DNA of 64,000 nt from JACPPO01 sp965262505 (GCA_965262505.1 CBDHFM010000030.1:1984001-2048000), one strand, 5' to 3'. Positions 50,767 through 60,741 are shown, numbered from the stretch's first letter. Made by a program: numbers and translations. The notes: generated by a model not told the origin, from the sequence alone.

Positions 50767-51790
50767 AAGCGCTTTTCAAATAGGCCTTGTACTACCTGGG
50801 GCGGTCGTGGTACTTCTGCGCGCACCGATGCAGGAGGCCCGATGCGTGCCTATTCGATGGATCTGCGAGAGCGGGCGCTCCTCGACAGCGATGCCGGGAT
50901 GACGGCGGCCGAGGTGGCGGCGAAGTACCGCGTGAGCGGGTCGTGGGTGCGGCTACTGAAACAGCGGCGGCGCGACACGGGCGAGGTGGCGCCTCGCGTC
51001 CAGCGACATGGACGGCGCGGCATGCTTGAGCCGCACCTACACACCTTGGCCGCGCTGATTGCGGCGCACCCGGATCGCACGCTGGCTGAGCTGAAGGACG
51101 CCCTCGCCACGCCCGCGAGTGTGCCGACGGTCTGGCGCGCCGTGCGGGCCCTCGGCCTGACCGTTAAAAAACACGGTCCGCCCGTCCGAACACGATCGGC
51201 CTGACGTCGCGGCCGCGCGGGTCGCGTGGCACGCGGCGGCGCCGACCTGGGATGTCGCCCACCTCGTGTTTCTGGACGAAACCGGCATCACCACCAATCT
51301 GCTTCGGCGGTACGGCCGGGCACCGCGCGGCGCGCGCGTCCACGACCACGCCCCCTGCGGGCGCTGGCAGACCAGCACGTTTCTCGCCGCGTTGCGGGTC
51401 ACGGGGCTGACCGCACCGGGGGTCTTCGACGGCGCGATCGATGGCGAGAGCTTCCGCGCCTACATCGAACAGATCCTGGTGCCGACCCTGCAGCCCGGCG
51501 ACATCGTCATTGCCGACAATCTCGGGGCCCACAAGGTCGCCGGCATCCAACGCGCCATCCAGGCCGCCGGGGCCACCCTCTGGTACTTGCCACCCTACAG
51601 CCCGGACCTCAATCCCATCGAGCTCTGCTTCGCGAAGCGCAAGGCCCTCGTTCGCACCGCTCGCTGTCGCAGCACCGAGACGCTCTGGCCGTTCCTCGGC
51701 GAGTGCTTGGCGCACTTCAGCCCTGACGAATGCCGCAACTATGTTCGGCACTGCGGGTACGCGGCCGCCACACGGTCATGAAAAGCGCTT
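50767..51790 (+). mobile_element. IS630-type insertion sequence at the parE stop codon
   Basis: 1024 bp, ends AAGCGCTTTTC as inverted repeats, flanked by TA (50765-50766 and 51791-51792), the family's usual target. It entered the CTAG duplication left by the IS1380 copy. Its last base (A on the parE strand) now supplies the third base of the parE stop codon. Confidence 0.93.
50842..51781 (+). CDS. IS630-family transposase in two frames
   Basis: Frame 1 (50842-51204) has the helix-turn-helix part (R-A-L-L-D-S-D-A-G-M-T-A-A-E-V-A). Frame 2 (about 51174-51781) has the DDE part: H-L-V-F-L-D-E-T-G, I-V-I-A-D-N-L-G-A-H-K and Y-S-P-D-L-N-P-I-E. A run of six A at 51166-51171, at L-T-V-K-K, lies where the frames cross, as in programmed -1 frameshifting of IS630 elements. 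Fused product about 313 residues. Confidence 0.85.
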
Positions 51791-53694
51791 TAGACGTCGA
51801 GTTCCTGCGCCTCCTCGGCCCGCTCCATGATGAAGCGGAAGCGTGCGGAGGCGTCCTTCCCCATCAGCTCGTTGATCACGCGATCGGTAACGATTTGATC
51901 GGCAATCTCAACTCTCAACAGCCGCCGCGTCTTCGGGTTGAGCGTCGTGTCCCAGAGCACCTTGGGCATCATTTCGCCGAGCCCTTTGAACCGCGTGATC
52001 TCGGGGTTGCCGCGGCCGTTGCCGTGCAGTTTCAGGAGCCGGTCGCGATGGGCGTCGTCCAGAGCCCAGAACGTCTCCTTGCCGACGTCGATCCGATAGA
52101 GCGGCGGCTGGGCGAGGAAAACCTTTCCGCGCGAGATGAGCTGCGGTATGTGGCGGTAGAGGAAGGTCAGCAGCAGCGTCGCGATGTGATGGCCGTCGGA
52201 ATCCGCGTCCGCGAGAATGACGACCTTCCCGTACCGAAGCCTGCCGAGGTCGAAGCTCTTGCCCAGGCCGCATCCAAGCGCCGTGACGAGATCGGCAAGC
52301 TCCTTGTTCTCGAGCACCTTGGCCAGCGTCAGACCTTCGGTGTTCATCACCTTGCCGCGAAGCGGAAGAATGGCCTGCCTCGTCCGATCCCGTCCCTGCT
52401 TCGCTGAGCCTCCGGCTGAATCGCCCTCCACCACGAACAGCTCGCTGTCCTCGCGGCCCGCGCCGGTACAGTCGCTGAGTTTCCCGGGCAGGTTCAATCG
52501 ACCGGACGTCGCGGTCTTGCGCGTCACCTCGGCCTGCGCCGCTCTGCTCGCCTCCCGCGCCCGCGCCGCCAGGATCACCCGGCCGACGATTGCCTCGGCG
52601 ATGCTGCGATTGTGATTGAGCCAGTGCTCCAGGGCCGGCCGCACGGCGGAATCGATCGCCGACGTCAGCTCGGGGTTGTTGAGCCGGTCCTTGGTCTGCC
52701 CCTGGAACTGCGGCTCCTGGATGAAGATGCTGACAACGCCGGTGAGCCCCTCTCGAATATCCTCGGCGGCGAGCGTCACGCCCTTCGGCGACAGCGCATG
52801 CGTGTCGATATAGTTGCGGACCGCCTTGCCGAGACCCGCGCGCAGCCCGTTCTCGTGCGTCCCGCCCGAGCCGGTCGGAATGCCGTTGACGTAGCTCCGC
52901 ACGTGCTCGTCGGTGGCCTCGGTCCACTGCAGCACCAAATCGAGTCTTGGATCACTCTCGCGAGACTGGACGAACGCGACGTCGTGGACCGGCTTCGCGC
53001 CGCGCTCCGCGACGATCTTCTTCAGGTAGTCCGACAGGCCCCCCTCGTGGTGAAAGACCTCCTTCGTCCGGTCGGCCTCGTTCTCGAACGTGACGCGGAT
53101 GCCCTTGTGAATGTAGCTGGCAACCTCGAGACGCTGACGAATGGTCGCCGCGTCGAATTCGACTTTCGGAAAGATCGTCGGGTCCGGATGGAAAAACACC
53201 GTCGTGCCGCTGCCGCGCGCCGGGCCCGCTTTCTTCAACGGGCCTGTCGGCTTCCCGCGCCTGAACGCCATCTCCCAGAGGACGCCGTCGCGTTTGACCC
53301 TCGCCCGCAACTCAGCGGAGAGCGCGTTCACGACGCTGGCGCCGACGCCGTGGAGACCCCCGGCGGTCTTGTAGCTCCCGTGCTCGAACTTGCCGCCGGC
53401 GTGCAGCACGGTAAAGATCACCTCGAGCGCGCTCTTCTTCGTCCCCGCATGTCTGTCAACCGGAATGCCGCGGCCGTCGTCCGAGATGGTGATCGAGCTG
53501 TCGTCGGCATGGAGCGTCAGGACGATACCGGACGCGAAGCCGTTCATGGCTTCGTCGACAGCGTTGTCGAGAAGCTCCCAGACCAGGTGGTGAAGGCCGG
53601 CGGTGCCCACGCCGCCGATGTACATCCCCGGACGCTTGCGGACCGGGTCGAGCCCTTCGAGGACGGTGATGTCCTTGGCGGTGTAGCTACTCAC
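51790..53694 (-). CDS. parE: DNA topoisomerase IV subunit B
   Basis: 634 residues, type IIA topoisomerase ATPase subunit. GHKL ATPase: E-L-L-D-N-A-V-D-E-A, D-D-G-R-G-I-P-V-D, G-G-L-H-G-V-G-A-S-V-V-N-A-L-S. TOPRIM: V-V-E-G-D-S-A-G-G, P-L-R-G-K-V-M-N-T-E and D-A-D-S-D-G-H-H-I. Length fits ParE better than GyrB. GTG at 53694 is directly after an ISAzo13 end. The stop codon is completed by IS630. No separate ribosome site is visible before the GTG except a weak AGG in the IS end. Confidence 0.92.
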   Translation of the reverse strand: MSSYTAKDITVLEGLDPVRKRPGMYIGGVGTAGLHHLVWELLDNAVDEAMNGFASGIVLTLHADDSSITISDDGRGIPVDRHAGTKKSALEVIFTVLHAGGKFEHGSYKTAGGLHGVGASVVNALSAELRARVKRDGVLWEMAFRRGKPTGPLKKAGPARGSGTTVFFHPDPTIFPKVEFDAATIRQRLEVASYIHKGIRVTFENEADRTKEVFHHEGGLSDYLKKIVAERGAKPVHDVAFVQSRESDPRLDLVLQWTEATDEHVRSYVNGIPTGSGGTHENGLRAGLGKAVRNYIDTHALSPKGVTLAAEDIREGLTGVVSIFIQEPQFQGQTKDRLNNPELTSAIDSAVRPALEHWLNHNRSIAEAIVGRVILAARAREASRAAQAEVTRKTATSGRLNLPGKLSDCTGAGREDSELFVVEGDSAGGSAKQGRDRTRQAILPLRGKVMNTEGLTLAKVLENKELADLVTALGCGLGKSFDLGRLRYGKVVILADADSDGHHIATLLLTFLYRHIPQLISRGKVFLAQPPLYRIDVGKETFWALDDAHRDRLLKLHGNGRGNPEITRFKGLGEMMPKVLWDTTLNPKTRRLLRVEIADQIVTDRVINELMGKDASARFRFIMERAEEAQELDV

Positions 53695-53697
53695 TTA

Positions 53698-55000
53698 GAG
53701 CCTGCAAGGAAATAACTGCTTGTACTGTTGATCGGCGAGTAGTACGCTGCGCCCGTGGAGGTGGCCACCCTGCGGGCAAAGCATGCAGCGCTGGCGCCCG
53801 TGCTCACGGAGCGATCGCGCCGGGTGTGGGCGGCGACTGAGGCCCAGGCGATCGGTTATGGCGGCACGGCGCTGGTCGCCCGAGCCACGGGTATCGCGAC
53901 ATCGACCATCCAGCGCGGTTTGCGTGAATTGACGGCGGACGAGCCGCTCGCGGGCGGCCGGACGCGAAGGGCGGGCGGCGGCCGCAAGCGCGCGATCGAT
54001 CTCGACGCGACGCTGCTGCGCGATTTGGATGCGTTGGTTGAGCCGACCGCCCCCGGCGATCCCGACTCGCCGCTGCGGTGGACGTGCCAGAGCGCACGGA
54101 CGTTGGCGGTGGCGCTCGACGGTCTGGGCCACCGCGTCAGCCACACGGTGGTCGCCGAGTTGTTGCACGGACTGGGCTACAGCCTGCAGGGCAACGCCAA
54201 GACTCGTGAGGGCCGCCAGCATGTCGATCGGGACGCGCAGTTTCGGTACATCGCCCGGCGCGTGCGACGCGCGCAACGGCAACAGCAGCCAACGATTTCG
54301 GTGGACACCAAGAAGAAGGAGCTGGTCGGCGCGTTCAAGAACGCGGGCCGCACCTGGCGCCCGGCGAAGACGCCGCAGCGGGTACAGGTCCACGACTTCG
54401 TGATCCCGGCCACCGCCACCACGGGCGGGAAGGCCATTCCGTATGGCATCTACGATCTGCATCGCAACGAAGGCTGGGTGCGTGTCGGGATCGATCACGA
54501 CACCGCGAGCTTCGCGGTACGGTCGATCCAGCGTTGGTGGCAGCACATGGGTCGCCCGGCGTATCGACAAGCCCAGTCGCTGTTGATCACGGCGGATGCA
54601 GGCGGGAGCAACGGGGCGCGCCTCCGGTTGTGGAAGTGGGAACTGCCGCGTCTGGCCAATCGGACGGGCTTGGTGATCACGGTCTGTCACTTTCCGCCGG
54701 GTACGAGCAAGTGGAACAAGATCGAGCATCGGGTGTTCTCGCACATCGCGATGAATTGGCGCGGCACCCCACTCGTCGACTTGGCCACGATCGTGAGCCT
54801 CATTGGCTCGACGCACAGTCGGTCCGGACTCCGCGTTCGGTCGGAACTCGACCGCGGCCCATACCCGGGTGGCCTCACCGTCACCGATGCGCAGCTGGCG
54901 ACGGTACGCCTCGAGCGGCATCGCTTTCACGGCGACTGGAACTACACGATCCATCCCGCTGCTCCGAGAACACAAAAGTCAGTAATTGTCTGACAAGCCC
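53698..55000 (+). mobile_element. ISAzo13-type insertion sequence, copy 2
   Basis: 1303 bp with TA flanks (53696-53697 and 55001-55002). It sits 1 base upstream of the parE GTG and abuts a truncated MBL gene. Near-identical to copy 1 at 7858-9160 but with different neighbours. Confidence 0.88.
53755..54993 (+). CDS. ISAzo13-family transposase, copy 2
   Basis: 412 residues, the same motifs as copy 1 (S-V-D-T-K-K-K, I-T-A-D-A-G-G-S-N, K-W-N-K-I-E). Substitutions relative to copy 1 include Pro to Ser near residue 20 and Q/P and I/L near the end. Appears functional. Confidence 0.88.
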   Translation: MEVATLRAKHAALAPVLTERSRRVWAATEAQAIGYGGTALVARATGIATSTIQRGLRELTADEPLAGGRTRRAGGGRKRAIDLDATLLRDLDALVEPTAPGDPDSPLRWTCQSARTLAVALDGLGHRVSHTVVAELLHGLGYSLQGNAKTREGRQHVDRDAQFRYIARRVRRAQRQQQPTISVDTKKKELVGAFKNAGRTWRPAKTPQRVQVHDFVIPATATTGGKAIPYGIYDLHRNEGWVRVGIDHDTASFAVRSIQRWWQHMGRPAYRQAQSLLITADAGGSNGARLRLWKWELPRLANRTGLVITVCHFPPGTSKWNKIEHRVFSHIAMNWRGTPLVDLATIVSLIGSTHSRSGLRVRSELDRGPYPGGLTVTDAQLATVRLERHRFHGDWNYTIHPAAPRTQKSVIV

Positions 55001-55003
55001 TAA

Positions 55004-55496
55004 CGTCCATGCTGGACCTGCAGGCCGCCTCGACAGGCACGGTGGCGGCGACGGGCTGCGGGCAGACGTTCAGGGGTCGCCCGCGCATGCCTTCAACCTT
55101 GCTGGCCACGAACCCGGCCATGGCGCGGGTCGTTACGAGCACGGCGTTTTTCGCGACGACGACCTCGGCAGTCATGGAGTTCGGCGCGGGCACGCGTTCC
55201 GAGTTTGCGCAGGTGCCGGTGCCCACGGCTCGGAGCTTGCGATCGCCCAAATGGTCCCCATGCATGTGGGTCAGCAGCACGACGTGAATGTCGCCGAGCC
55301 TCGGGTCGTCTCCGGCGGTAAGGTTGTGAGCCGGATCGTAAAGCAGGCGTACGCCGGTTGGGTCCTCGAACACGGTCGCTCGATCGTTCGCACAAAGCTC
55401 GCCTGCGTGGGAGCCGATCGGCGTGATCGTCACGTTCTGGGCCAAGCTCGGTAAGGCCGTGAGCGTGAGGGCGAGGGCGGCACAAGCCGTTTTCAT
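55004..55496 (-). pseudogene. Exported MBL-fold gene, 3' end lost at the IS
   Basis: ATG 55496 opens a signal peptide (M-K-T-A-C-A-A-L-A-L-T-L-T-A-L-P-S-L-A-Q). The zinc motif T-H-M-H-G-D-H-L-G-D is intact, then the frame reaches A-C-R-S-S-M-D-V and stops inside or just past the IS border. About a third of the normal MBL fold is missing, including later metal ligands. The other side of the IS is parE, not the missing part. Confidence 0.8.
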
Positions 55497-55609
55497 GTCC
55501 TTCCTCCAGACATCCAGCAGTGGGATTCGGGCATCCGACAAGCTATAGCATGCACGGAAGGAGTGCGCCACTCGCCAAGGAGCAGATTACCTCCCCGATT
55601 GCCGAGCCT

Positions 55610-56953
55610 CTACGGCGGATCCGCCAGACCGCGTTCCACGGCCTCAGCGGTGATGTCCCGTAGCCACGCATCGTGCAGGGGCCGCAGCCGGGCCGCGATG
55701 TCCTGGCGCTCGTTGGCGATGTCGTTGCGCTCACCCAGATCCAGCCTGAGGTTGAACACGAACGTGGCGTTTCCGTCGACGACCAGCTTCCAGTCGCCGC
55801 TCCGGACTGCGCGCTGCACCTGGTTCCCGACGTTTGTGCGCCAGAACAGCGTCCGCTCCACCTCCGGCTCCGCACCTGTCCAGATCGGCATCAAGTCGAT
55901 ACCTTCGAGATCCGCGTCGGCCGGTACCGGCGCGTTAGCTGTCGCGAGTATCGTGGCCGCGAGATCCATGGTGATCCCAACCTGATCCGACACGCGCCCC
56001 GCGGGAATCCTCGCGGGCCAGCGGGCCAGCGCAGGCACACGGATGCCGCCCTCCCACACGGTCCACTTGCGGTGGAACAGTGGGTCGTTGCGGGCCAGCC
56101 ATTCCCCCCCGTTGTCATTGGTGAAGATCACCAGCGTGTTCTCCGCTAGCCCCAGACGGTCCAAGGCATCGAGAATGTCCCCGACACCCTGGTCAACGCG
56201 CTCGACCATCGCCACGTAATCGGCGCGGGTGCTGGTGTCGCCGGAATGCGGCTGCAGGTGCCCTGCGTTGTTGCGAGCCACTGACGGCATATCGGGTGGC
56301 TGATACGGCCAATGGGGCGCGTTGTACGCCACGTCGACGAAGAATGGCCGACCAGTATTTCGCTCGATGAAATTGACCGTCTCCTCGGAGATCAAGTCGG
56401 TCATGTAGCCTTCGCGCTCGATGCGTGTGTCGTTCTCCCATAGGTCCGGATTGTCGGGTCCACGGTTGTGTTGATAGAAGTCGATGAACCCGCCACGGAA
56501 GCCAAAGAAATAGTCGAAACCGTGGGACGCTGGGCTGTGCGCCTCGATGACGCCCAGGTGCCACTTTCCAACCAGCCCGGTGGCGTAGCCGGCGTTCTTG
56601 AGCAACTGCGGCAGCGATTTACCCGTGACTATCAGCCCCTCGGCTAGCGGACCACTGCCCAGCGCACTCTCGATGCCATAGCGATGCTGGTACCGCCCGG
56701 AAATGAGGCCCGCACGCGTCGGACTACAGAGGACGCCGTTGGCGTAAAAATCCGTCAGCCGGATGCCGTCGCGGCCCAGGCTGTCGATATTCGGGGTCCG
56801 AAGGTCCGGCGCGCCATAGCTGGTCAGATCTCCATAGCCCAGGTCGTCGCTCATGATGAGCACGATATTGGGCGGGCCAGGCTGAGCCTCAACCGACACC
56901 GCGGGCAACTGGCACAAGAGCGCCAGCGCAGCCACCGCTAAACACCTCCGCAT
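55610..56953 (-). CDS. Arylsulfatase (formylglycine type)
   Basis: 447 residues with a signal peptide (to about V-E-A-Q). Metal Asp pair in I-M-S-D-D-L-G-Y-G-D, the formylglycine motif C76-S-P-T-R80-A-G-L-I-S-G-R, V-G-K-W-H-L-G and F-T-N-D-N-G-G-E. A normal type I sulfatase. GGGGAGG precedes ATG 56953. The sulfotransferase gene ends 42 bases upstream on the same strand. Confidence 0.95.
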   Translation of the reverse strand: MRRCLAVAALALLCQLPAVSVEAQPGPPNIVLIMSDDLGYGDLTSYGAPDLRTPNIDSLGRDGIRLTDFYANGVLCSPTRAGLISGRYQHRYGIESALGSGPLAEGLIVTGKSLPQLLKNAGYATGLVGKWHLGVIEAHSPASHGFDYFFGFRGGFIDFYQHNRGPDNPDLWENDTRIEREGYMTDLISEETVNFIERNTGRPFFVDVAYNAPHWPYQPPDMPSVARNNAGHLQPHSGDTSTRADYVAMVERVDQGVGDILDALDRLGLAENTLVIFTNDNGGEWLARNDPLFHRKWTVWEGGIRVPALARWPARIPAGRVSDQVGITMDLAATILATANAPVPADADLEGIDLMPIWTGAEPEVERTLFWRTNVGNQVQRAVRSGDWKLVVDGNATFVFNLRLDLGERNDIANERQDIAARLRPLHDAWLRDITAEAVERGLADPP

Positions 56954-56995
56954 GCGCACCTCCCCGTCCATCGCCCGACGCAGCAACGTCGTCGA

Positions 56996-58567
56996 TCAGT
57001 CCGAGTCCGTCAGCTGACCCTTGGGTGTCAGGTCCCTGCCTCTGAGCGCCGGATGATCCGGTCCATAGCGATACGCAAGGAAGGCCTGCGCGATATCGCC
57101 GTCCTTGAGAATCTTCTTCGGTCCTTCGTTCACCACGAGCGGGAGCTTGTACTCCCAGACGATCTCGTTATCTGGTGTGAGCTCGATGATCTGCCCCCAC
57201 GCGCCCACGGTGGCCAGCGTGTTGCCGTTCGGTAGTCGCGAGAGCCCGGAAATATTCCTCGACCAGAAACTCGCGGGATCCTTGGACGCGTAGAACCAGA
57301 CGACCTGGTTGGACGTCCTCCTGGTACCGGAGTACACCCGGACGTTGCGATAGCCCGCCTCGCCCTGTGGAACGTAGACGCCCGCCTCCATCGGGCCGTC
57401 GTACGGATCGATCTCGAGCAACGCCGAGTAGGCGTAGCCTGTGCCCAGGTGACGGGTGCCGTTGTCGAATATCAATAGACGCCCGGCGCCGGGCAAGGCG
57501 GGGCCTTCGGCATACGCCGTCGGCCTGATCCACTGGACGTCATGGCTGAAGAACACCTGCTGGTCGCCGTCGCTCGCGCCGCCTTCTTCGGTGTAGCTCA
57601 TCCCCTCGCCCGCGTCTGACACGGTGGGGTTCCCCCACCGGAACAGAAAGTCACCCGCGTCACCGGCAGCCATCGCGATGCTCCCCGCGGGATCTCCGGG
57701 AATGAAGGTCCCCTGATGGTCGATCACGTAGAACTCGCTGTTCGACGAATTGTTGACGACTACTTGCCCCAGCGTCTCGTTGTAGTCGAGCGAGTTCGTG
57801 TGAATCCAGTCTCCCCTCCTGCCTGGGCCGAAATTGACATCCAGCTTCTCCGGATGATCCTGCACCACGCCGTAGTTGGCCTTCGTGGGGTCGATGTCCT
57901 GCACGAGATGGTCAAAAATATTCCACTCCCAGAGGACGTTGCCGTTGAGATCGAACTCGACGACCCCGTCGGGCCGCGACGTATAGTCGTCCCGTTTCCT
58001 CGGATCGGCGCCGCGCGCAATCGCCTGTTCGTGCGCGATGTTCTTGCTGGCAACGCTCAGAATCGTGTAGGCCTGCAGCTTCCTGTTCCAGATCTTCACA
58101 AAGTCGTGATGGTGGGTGTAGCCGGGGCGCGTGTCGGCAATCTCGTAGACGATGTTCCCGTCCCAGTCGAGTTCCTGGAGCCGTGCGACGTCGGTTGACG
58201 CCGCCGCCGGATCCGTTCCAGGCCAGCTGTCCTCCCAGCCGTGCTCCCATGTCGAGTTACTGATCCGGCGGAGGAGGTTGCCGTTGTCCAGGAGGTGGAC
58301 GTGCTTTTCAATCGTGTACCCGTGCTTCGGCAGGGGCCATGTGTTGACGACGTTGCCTTCCATGTCGATCAGGTACGTCGCGTTGTGCGTGAAATCCGGC
58401 GCCGGTCCTGTCCGAAGGGGGGTGAACATGGTGTACCCGCCATAGCTTTTTGCTTCGTCGTAATAGAGCAGCCCAGACGGTCCGTAATGTGACTGGTAGG
58501 CGTGCACGGACACGATGGCCGCAACGACGAGCATGCCGACGAGCAGTGGTGTGGGTACCTTTTTCAT
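56996..58567 (-). CDS. Aryl-sulfate sulfotransferase (ASST)
   Basis: 523 residues, exported. Six-bladed propeller with repeated D-x-D/W motifs: W-E-W-N-I-F-D-H-L, D-W-I-H-T-N-S-L-D-Y-N, I-V-W-E-Y-K-L-P. Catalytic-type His in W-I-H-T-N-S and V-F-F-S-H-D-V-Q-W. Transfers sulfate between phenolic esters in the periplasm. Start ATG 58567 with GGAGGG before it. Co-oriented and next to the arylsulfatase, so the pair may exchange or release sulfate on the same aryl compounds (inference). Confidence 0.88.
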   Translation of the reverse strand: MKKVPTPLLVGMLVVAAIVSVHAYQSHYGPSGLLYYDEAKSYGGYTMFTPLRTGPAPDFTHNATYLIDMEGNVVNTWPLPKHGYTIEKHVHLLDNGNLLRRISNSTWEHGWEDSWPGTDPAAASTDVARLQELDWDGNIVYEIADTRPGYTHHHDFVKIWNRKLQAYTILSVASKNIAHEQAIARGADPRKRDDYTSRPDGVVEFDLNGNVLWEWNIFDHLVQDIDPTKANYGVVQDHPEKLDVNFGPGRRGDWIHTNSLDYNETLGQVVVNNSSNSEFYVIDHQGTFIPGDPAGSIAMAAGDAGDFLFRWGNPTVSDAGEGMSYTEEGGASDGDQQVFFSHDVQWIRPTAYAEGPALPGAGRLLIFDNGTRHLGTGYAYSALLEIDPYDGPMEAGVYVPQGEAGYRNVRVYSGTRRTSNQVVWFYASKDPASFWSRNISGLSRLPNGNTLATVGAWGQIIELTPDNEIVWEYKLPLVVNEGPKKILKDGDIAQAFLAYRYGPDHPALRGRDLTPKGQLTDSD

Positions 58568-58673
58568 AATCTGACCCTCCGAAAAAACAGGCTGGTTGCT
58601 CCTGGGAGTTTCCGCGACCGGATCGGGCGCCATCCAGGCCAAAGATGTGTCACCTCAGGTACGAATCCGCTAA

Positions 58674-60350
58674 CCTGAATAATTCATCAACGATCGCGAT
58701 CGCGTAGAAACACAAACGCCTCCCCGTGGTACAAAGGCCGTGCTGATGGACCTTTTCCACGACGGAGGCGCTTGGTTTGAACGACGAAACGATAACACAG
58801 ACTGTTCTGTTTCCTGATCTGCTCGACCGACCCGTGATGGCGACGTTCGATCAGCCTCACGCGAGTTCGGACGGCGGCGCGGTGCTGCTTAAAGCCGCCG
58901 ATCAACGGCTCGGCCTGCTGGCCGCCCTCACGGCGACGGTCCCCGACGCGCGCGCGTCGGCGCGCGTGACGCACGGGGTGAGCGATCTGATCGCGCAACG
59001 TGTCTTCGCGATCGCGTGTGGCCATCCCGATGGCAATGACGCTGACCGACTCGCCGACGATCCGATCCACAAACTGTTGCTGGGGCGCGACCCGATCGAG
59101 GGCGGCCGCTTGGCGTCGCAGCCGACGATCTCGCGGTTCGAGCGCACGGCGGCCCCGCGGATGCTGCGCGCCATGAGCGACGCGCTCGCCGACCGGGTGC
59201 TGGCCCGCCATCGCCGCCGGCGACGGGGCGCTCGCCTGATCACGATCGACCTCGATGTCACCGAAGACGAGACCCACGGCGCGCAGCAACTCACCTTCTT
59301 CAATGGCTTCTATGATCACTGGTGCTACTTGCCACTCGTGGCGAGCCTGACCTTTGACGATGAGGCACGGCAGTACCTCGTCGCCGCGATCCTCCGCCCG
59401 GGCAACGCGGCGGGGACGGCTGGCGCGGTGGGGCTGCTGAAGCGGCTGCTCCCGAAACTCTGGCGCGCCTTTCCCCGTGCCCGGCTCCGCGTGCGGCTGG
59501 ATGGGGGCTTCGCTACGCCGGAGATTTTTGACCACCTGGAGGCGGCCGGGGTCGAGTATGTCGTCGCCATGGGGAACAACGCGGTCCTCACGCGGCACGC
59601 CGAGCCGGCGGTCGCGCCGCTCCGGGCGGTCGTCGCCACGACCCAAGAGACCGCGACTGCCTATGCGGAGGCGGCGTATCAGGCGGGCACCTGGGCGGTG
59701 CCCCGGCGCACCATTATCAAAGCCGAAGTGGTGTGGCACCACGGACGAGTGCCGCGCGATAACCCGCGTTTCGTCATCACGAATCTGCGCCAAACGCCGG
59801 AGTGGATCTACATCCACGTGTATTGCGCCCGCGGCGACAGTGAGAATCGCTTCAAGGAACTGAAACACGCCCTCGCCTTCGGGCGCACCAGCTGTACGCG
59901 CTTCTGGGCCAATCAGTTGCGCGTCACCTTGACGGCGGCCGCGTTCGTCCTCTTCCAAGAACTGCAACTCCATGCGGACCGGACCGCGCTCCGCGGGGCG
60001 CAAGTCCCTCGGCTGCGGCAGGCGCTGATCACGATCGGGGTGCAGGTCGTGCGGTCGGTCCGCCGGATCGTCCTGCATTTCCCGCGATCCCATCCCGACG
60101 CCGTCTCGTGGGCGCGTCTCGCCCGCGCGCTCGGCGCCGCCCCCGCGTAACCCGTTCCTGCCATCGCCACCACGCGGTCCTCGCGCCGGAGGTGTCGCCC
60201 CCGACCACGCCGATCCGGTCCCCGGCCCCGTGGCCTCAACCGACCGGCCGTCTCATCGCCTCAATCGTCATGACGCCAGCGTCCATCTGCGTCATCACAC
60301 TCGAAAACGCCTGCACGACGAGCAACTCAGTCACTCGTGAATAATGCGGG
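58674..60350 (+). mobile_element. IS1380-type insertion sequence, copy 2
   Basis: 1677 bp with a perfect CTAA duplication (58670-58673 and 60351-60354). Inverted relative to copy 1 at 49087-50763. Copy 1, IS630, parE, ISAzo13 and the sulfur genes lie between the two copies. Confidence 0.93.
58777..60150 (+). CDS. IS1380-family transposase, copy 2
   Basis: 457 residues, identical to copy 1 except Ile for Thr before H-V-Y-C-A-R-G-D-S. Catalytic motifs I-D-L-D-V-T-E-D-E, R-L-D-G-G-F and G-D-S-E-N-R-F are present. Confidence 0.93.
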   Translation: MNDETITQTVLFPDLLDRPVMATFDQPHASSDGGAVLLKAADQRLGLLAALTATVPDARASARVTHGVSDLIAQRVFAIACGHPDGNDADRLADDPIHKLLLGRDPIEGGRLASQPTISRFERTAAPRMLRAMSDALADRVLARHRRRRRGARLITIDLDVTEDETHGAQQLTFFNGFYDHWCYLPLVASLTFDDEARQYLVAAILRPGNAAGTAGAVGLLKRLLPKLWRAFPRARLRVRLDGGFATPEIFDHLEAAGVEYVVAMGNNAVLTRHAEPAVAPLRAVVATTQETATAYAEAAYQAGTWAVPRRTIIKAEVVWHHGRVPRDNPRFVITNLRQTPEWIYIHVYCARGDSENRFKELKHALAFGRTSCTRFWANQLRVTLTAAAFVLFQELQLHADRTALRGAQVPRLRQALITIGVQVVRSVRRIVLHFPRSHPDAVSWARLARALGAAPA

Positions 60351-60741
60351 CTAAATAAAACGTCCAGGTCCGTTCTCCCGCGACGCCGTTTGCGTCCAGA
60401 GCCTGTACGGTGACCGTGTGATCGGCCTCTTCCAATAGGGCGGACTCGGGGACGTAGACGACCGTCACCTTCGCACCCGTGCCGTCTGGCGTGGCAGCCA
60501 CCGGCTCCTCGTCCACGGTCATTCGTATGGACGCGACGTCGATCGCCGTCCCACAGGTCGATGCAATGGTTGCAGAGATCTTGGGACGTACGGTCTCAGC
60601 CGACCCTCGCGGAGCCCACTCGGGAATCTCCAGGGCACACCCTTGGGCGTCGAGCGATAGGCCCGAGGCGGACAGCAGGACGACGCCGGCCAGCAGCCAG
60701 CCCCGTGTGGTCAGGGCTCCTCCCATTGGGTCCTCCGAATT

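Larger units (their letters stand above)
58650..60726 (-). pseudogene. Ig-like exported protein gene, IS1380 six codons before its end
   Basis: ATG 60726 opens a signal peptide (W-L-L-A-G-V-V-L-L-S-A-S-G-L-S-L-D-A-Q). The body is a single Ig-like domain ending G-E-R-T-W-T-F-Y-L. Removing the IS and one CTAA gives A-D-S-Y-L-R then a TGA at 58650. As it stands the frame adds R-I-I-H-E-stop from the IS. Nearly complete, and perhaps still made. Confidence 0.78.
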
